Source: an uncultured Sphingomonas sp.
Lineage (GTDB): Bacteria; Pseudomonadota; Alphaproteobacteria; Sphingomonadales; Sphingomonadaceae
NCBI RefSeq assembly: GCF_936927845.1
Contig: NZ_CAKZHV010000004.1
Location: 32,368 to 96,367 of the forward strand
DNA: 64,000 bases
Direction: 5' to 3'
Positions within the stretch are counted from its first letter, which is position 1. Each line of letters begins with the position of its first letter. The notes beneath the pieces were generated by a model. That model did no database searches, was not told the origin of the DNA, and worked only from the letters and a program-made list of their open reading frames with translations. Shown one piece after another: positions 61,008 through 64,000 of the stretch. The translations under genes and the position numbers were made by a program.

Positions 61008-62011
61008 TCCGCCGCTTCCACCATCCGGCTTTCCGCCGCCATCGCGCGCAGTCCGAGCTTGTCGAACAGCGCCGCATCGCGGTCGTCACCTGCGTTGGCG
61101 GCGGTGAGCAGCTTGTCGCCGGTGAAGATCGAGTTCGCGCCCGCCATAAAGCACAGCGCCTGCGTCACCTCGCTCATGCTCTCTCGCCCTGCGGAAAGGC
61201 GCACCATGCTCTCCGGCATCGTAATGCGCGCGACCGCGACGGTGCGGACGAACTCGATGTCATCGATTTTGGCGAGCGGCGTGTCGGCGAGCATGTCGCC
61301 CAGCACCGTACCCTTGACCGGCACCAACGCGTTGATCGGCACGCTGCCGGGGTGCTCGGGCAAGGTGGCGAGCGCGTGGATGAAGCCGACCCGGTCTTGC
61401 CTAGTCTCGCCCATCCCGACGATCCCGCCGCAGCACACGTTGATGCCTGCGTCGCGCACGTGCGACAGCGTGTCGAGCCGCTCGTCGAAGCTGCGCGTCG
61501 TGATGACCTCGCCGTAACGCTCAGGCGAGGTGTCGATATTGTGGTTGTAATAGTCGAGCCCGGCCTGGCCCAGCATCGCGGCTTGCGCCGGCGTCAGCAT
61601 GCCGAGCGTCATGCACGTCTCCAGCCCCATCGCGCGCACGCCCCGCACCATCTCAAGCACTGCGGGCATGTCGCGATCCTTGGGATTGCGCCACGCCGCG
61701 CCCATGCAGAAGCGCGTCGACCCTGCATCTTTCGCCTGCGCGGCGGATTGCAGCACCTGGCGCACGTCCATCAGCTTGGTCGCCTTGACCCCGCTGTCGG
61801 CCGCCACCGATTGCGAGCAATAGCCGCAATCCTCGGGGCAGCCGCCGGTCTTGATCGACAACAATGTCGACAATTGCACCGCCCCTGCGTCGTGGTGCGC
61901 GCGGTGCACCTCCGCGGCGCGGAACACCAACTCGGTGAACGGTAGGTCAAACAGCGCAGCGATCTCGTCACGCGTCCAATCGGTTCGGGTCGTCATGCGG
62001 GTCTCGGTCAT
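61004..62011 (-). CDS. bioB: Biotin synthase
   Basis: A 335-residue radical-SAM enzyme that inserts sulfur into dethiobiotin. The SAM cluster motif is C58-X3-C62-X2-C65 in GGCPEDCGYCSQS. NHNIDTSPERYGEVITTRSF, CCGGIVGMGE and FMAGANSIFTGDKLLT are further BioB signatures. Start at ATG 62011, overlapping the previous stop; ATG 61996 is possible. Other bio genes are not here. Its neighbour is a biotin enzyme. Confidence 0.96.
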   Translation of the reverse strand: MTETRMTTRTDWTRDEIAALFDLPFTELVFRAAEVHRAHHDAGAVQLSTLLSIKTGGCPEDCGYCSQSVAADSGVKATKLMDVRQVLQSAAQAKDAGSTRFCMGAAWRNPKDRDMPAVLEMVRGVRAMGLETCMTLGMLTPAQAAMLGQAGLDYYNHNIDTSPERYGEVITTRSFDERLDTLSHVRDAGINVCCGGIVGMGETRQDRVGFIHALATLPEHPGSVPINALVPVKGTVLGDMLADTPLAKIDDIEFVRTVAVARITMPESMVRLSAGRESMSEVTQALCFMAGANSIFTGDKLLTAANAGDDRDAALFDKLGLRAMAAESRMVEAAE

Positions 62012-62397
62012 TTGGGGGCGAACACCGATTGCAGCAGCCGCAGTTCGGCGGTGCGCGCGCGAGTGAAGCGGATCAGGCAGACACGGTTGGACAGCCCCTG
62101 AGCCGACCCGCCGCGATATTCGTACGAGAACACGCGGCAATTGGCATCACGATAGGCGATCCATGCGCGCTGGCTGGTGAGCAGCGCCTGGCTGTAGCTG
62201 GGTCCGGCACGCTCGGCGGGTGGCAGGTTCGCGGGCTTGGAGCCGCGATCAAGCTGCTTCATCCGCGCCATCGCGGTCCGATACGCCGCGTTCAGCTGCG
62301 CGTCGGCGGCCTGATAGTCGCTCGCCGACTGCGCCGCAGCCGGCTGTGACAACGCGCTCGCGAGCAGCGCGCCCGCGATCAGGATGGTCGCTTTCAT
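62008..62397 (-). CDS. LprI-like (DUF1311) exported protein
   Basis: A 129-residue protein with signal MKATILIAGALLASALSQPA. The mature part (YQAADAQLNAAYRTAMARMK, LTSQRAWIAYRDANCRV, with a second Cys in NRVCLIRF) matches the DUF1311/LprI family, some members of which inhibit lysozyme. It lies between the mutase and bioB genes and overlaps both by four bases. The role in this operon is unclear. Confidence 0.85.
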   Translation of the reverse strand: MKATILIAGALLASALSQPAAAQSASDYQAADAQLNAAYRTAMARMKQLDRGSKPANLPPAERAGPSYSQALLTSQRAWIAYRDANCRVFSYEYRGGSAQGLSNRVCLIRFTRARTAELRLLQSVFAPK

Positions 62398-64000
62398 TCC
62401 GCTGCCTCGCTCATCGGCGGCATGTTGTGGCCGAGCAGGCGGAGCACTTCCTGCGCCGCCGCGATTAGATTGGTGCCCGGGCCGAAGATCGCCTGGACTC
62501 CCGCGTCGCGCAGCGCCTGATAGTCCTGCGCCGGGATGACGCCGCCGGCGATCACCTTGATGTCGGCGCGCCCCGCGTCGCGCAAATGGCCGATCAATTC
62601 GGGGATCAGCGTCTTGTGCCCCGCCGCGAGGCTGGAGGCGCCGACGACGTCAACGTCCTTCTCGAGCGCCAGCTCGCTTGCCTCCTTTGGCGTCTGGAAC
62701 AAAGGCCCGGGCACGATCTCGAAACCCAGATCGCCGAACATCGACGACACGAGGTTCGCGCCGCGGTCGTGGCCGTCCTGACCCATCTTGGCAACGAGCA
62801 TTCGGGGTTTGCGACCCAGCCGCCGCTCGGTCGCTGCCACCCCTTCTTCCAACCGAATCCAGGCCGCATCCCCGTCGTATGCACCGCCGTAAATGCCCTT
62901 GACCGGCGTGGGTTGCGTGCCGAAGCGGCCGAACACATCCTCCATCGCCGAGGAAATCTCGCCCAAAGTCGCACGGGCGCGGGCGCATTCCACCGCGAGT
63001 TCCAGCAGGTTGCCGTTCCCCCGCGCCCCCTCACGCAACGCGTCGAGCGCCGACCGGCAAGCCGCCTCGTCGCGCTTCGCCTTCATCGCGTTGATGCGGC
63101 GGATCTGCGCCTCGCGCACCGCGTGATTGTCGACGTCTAGGATCTCGATCGGGTCCTCATTCTCCTTGCGGTATTTGTTGACGCCGACGATCACGTCCTC
63201 ACCGCGGTCGACCCGCGCCGCGCGCGCGGCGGAGGCTTCCTCGATCATCGCCTTGGGCCAGCCCGCCGCGACCGCCTTCGCCATCCCGCCCTCGGCTTCG
63301 ACACGCTCGATGATCGCCCAGGCGCGGTCGACCAGGTCCTTGGTCAGCGCCTCGACGTAGTAGCTGCCGCCCAGCGGATCGACGACGTTCGTCATGCCGG
63401 TTTCCTCCTGGATCACCAGCTGCGTGTTGCGCGCGATCCGGGCGGAAAAATCGGTCGGCAGCGCAATCGCCTCGTCGAGCGCGTTGGTGTGGAGCGACTG
63501 CGTGCCGCCCAGCATCGCCGCCATCGCCTCGATCGTGGTGCGCATGACGTTGTTGTACGGGTCCTGCTCGGTCAGCGACACGCCCGAGGTCTGGCAGTGC
63601 GTCCGCAGCATCTTTGAGCGCTCGTCACGCGCGCCCAAATTGGTCATCACGCGGTGCCACAGCACGCGCGCCGCGCGCAGCTTCGCAATCTCCATGAAGA
63701 AGTTCATGCCGATCGCGAAGAAGAAGCTCAGCCGCCCGGCGAACTTGTCGATGTCGAGCCCGCTCGCGACGCCGTATTTCACGTACTCCATGCCGTCGGC
63801 GATGGTGAAGGCGAGCTCCTGCACCTGCGTCGCGCCGGCTTCCTGCATGTGATAGCCGGAAATCGAGATCGAGTTGAACTTCGGCATCTCGCGGCTGGTG
63901 TAGCCGAAGATGTCCGAAATGATCCGCATACTCGGCTCGGGCGGGTAGATGTAGGTGTTGCGGACCATGAACTCCTTGAGGATGTCGTTCTGGATCGTCC
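62394..64000 (-). CDS. Methylmalonyl-CoA mutase (cut by right window edge)
   Basis: About 535 C-terminal residues of a protein whose family is usually 700 or more; the frame stays open to the last base. The barrel part has RNTYIYPPEPSMRII and YHMQEAGATQVQELAFTIAD. The C-terminal B12-binding domain has the MGQDGHDRGANL motif with the His that ligates cobalt. It turns methylmalonyl-CoA to succinyl-CoA. Together with the carboxylase it degrades propionate, odd-chain fatty acids and some amino acids. First visible gene of the leftward operon. Confidence 0.95.
   Translation of the reverse strand, partial: TIQNDILKEFMVRNTYIYPPEPSMRIISDIFGYTSREMPKFNSISISGYHMQEAGATQVQELAFTIADGMEYVKYGVASGLDIDKFAGRLSFFFAIGMNFFMEIAKLRAARVLWHRVMTNLGARDERSKMLRTHCQTSGVSLTEQDPYNNVMRTTIEAMAAMLGGTQSLHTNALDEAIALPTDFSARIARNTQLVIQEETGMTNVVDPLGGSYYVEALTKDLVDRAWAIIERVEAEGGMAKAVAAGWPKAMIEEASAARAARVDRGEDVIVGVNKYRKENEDPIEILDVDNHAVREAQIRRINAMKAKRDEAACRSALDALREGARGNGNLLELAVECARARATLGEISSAMEDVFGRFGTQPTPVKGIYGGAYDGDAAWIRLEEGVAATERRLGRKPRMLVAKMGQDGHDRGANLVSSMFGDLGFEIVPGPLFQTPKEASELALEKDVDVVGASSLAAGHKTLIPELIGHLRDAGRADIKVIAGGVIPAQDYQALRDAGVQAIFGPGTNLIAAAQEVLRLLGHNMPPMSEAAE

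Overview
The window is high-GC alphaproteobacterial DNA, most likely from a Sphingomonas-type member of the Sphingomonadaceae. The evidence is the long TonB-dependent receptor with its SapC / cupin-like / tryptophan-halogenase train, NodT-type outer-membrane efflux lipoproteins, two YcbB-type L,D-transpeptidases, a DUF2312 (GapR-type) protein, and dense packing of genes by ATGA/GTGA overlaps. The species cannot be fixed from the sequence alone.

Positions 1 to about 13546 are the right part of a prophage inserted at a tRNA-Val(TAC) gene. Its left edge lies outside the window. It runs from P2-like tail genes (tape measure, gpU, gpD) through a leftward lysogenic block (S24-type repressor followed by a membrane protein and a small unknown protein) to an immunity region with ATGCCGC-N6-GCGGCAT palindromes. 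A rightward early operon follows: two HTH proteins, an Ogr-type zinc protein, a primase-helicase, an XRE-like protein, tiny membrane proteins, a phage-borne GapR-like protein, a PAPS-reductase-like PP-loop protein, an HNH/MT-A70 adenine methylase fusion, an excisionase-like protein and a tyrosine integrase. A leftward unknown gene sits between the integrase and the tRNA.

From 13.7 to 27.1 kb are chromosomal genes: a GGDEF/EAL protein, an L,D-transpeptidase, a GH3 beta-glucosidase, a TPP enzyme resembling pyruvate oxidase, an aldo/keto reductase, nicotinamidase, a large exported unknown protein and an MFS transporter. From 27.1 to 35.0 kb is a LacI-controlled outer-membrane uptake locus. The lacI gene diverges from a TonB receptor, two identical GACATCGATGTC palindromes lie between them, and SapC, a cupin-8 protein and a flavin-dependent halogenase follow the receptor. 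From 35.1 to 39.6 kb is an EmrAB-type tripartite efflux operon with an unusual acidic N-terminus on the adaptor.

From 39.7 to 45.9 kb are a GH130/GH43-like glycosidase with an SDR dehydrogenase, tRNA-Gly(TCC), a second L,D-transpeptidase, small lipoproteins and a glycerophosphodiesterase. From 46.0 to 53.7 kb is a PaoABC-like molybdenum hydroxylase operon with two tandem molybdenum subunits, followed by XdhC-like and MobA-like maturation genes. From 53.9 to 58.7 kb is a MacAB-type efflux operon with its own outer-membrane lipoprotein. The window ends with a leftward propionate block: methylmalonyl-CoA mutase (cut by the edge), an LprI-like protein, biotin synthase, a small membrane protein and the biotin-bearing propionyl-CoA carboxylase subunit. 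Biotin synthase presumably supports the cofactor of the carboxylase, which feeds the mutase.
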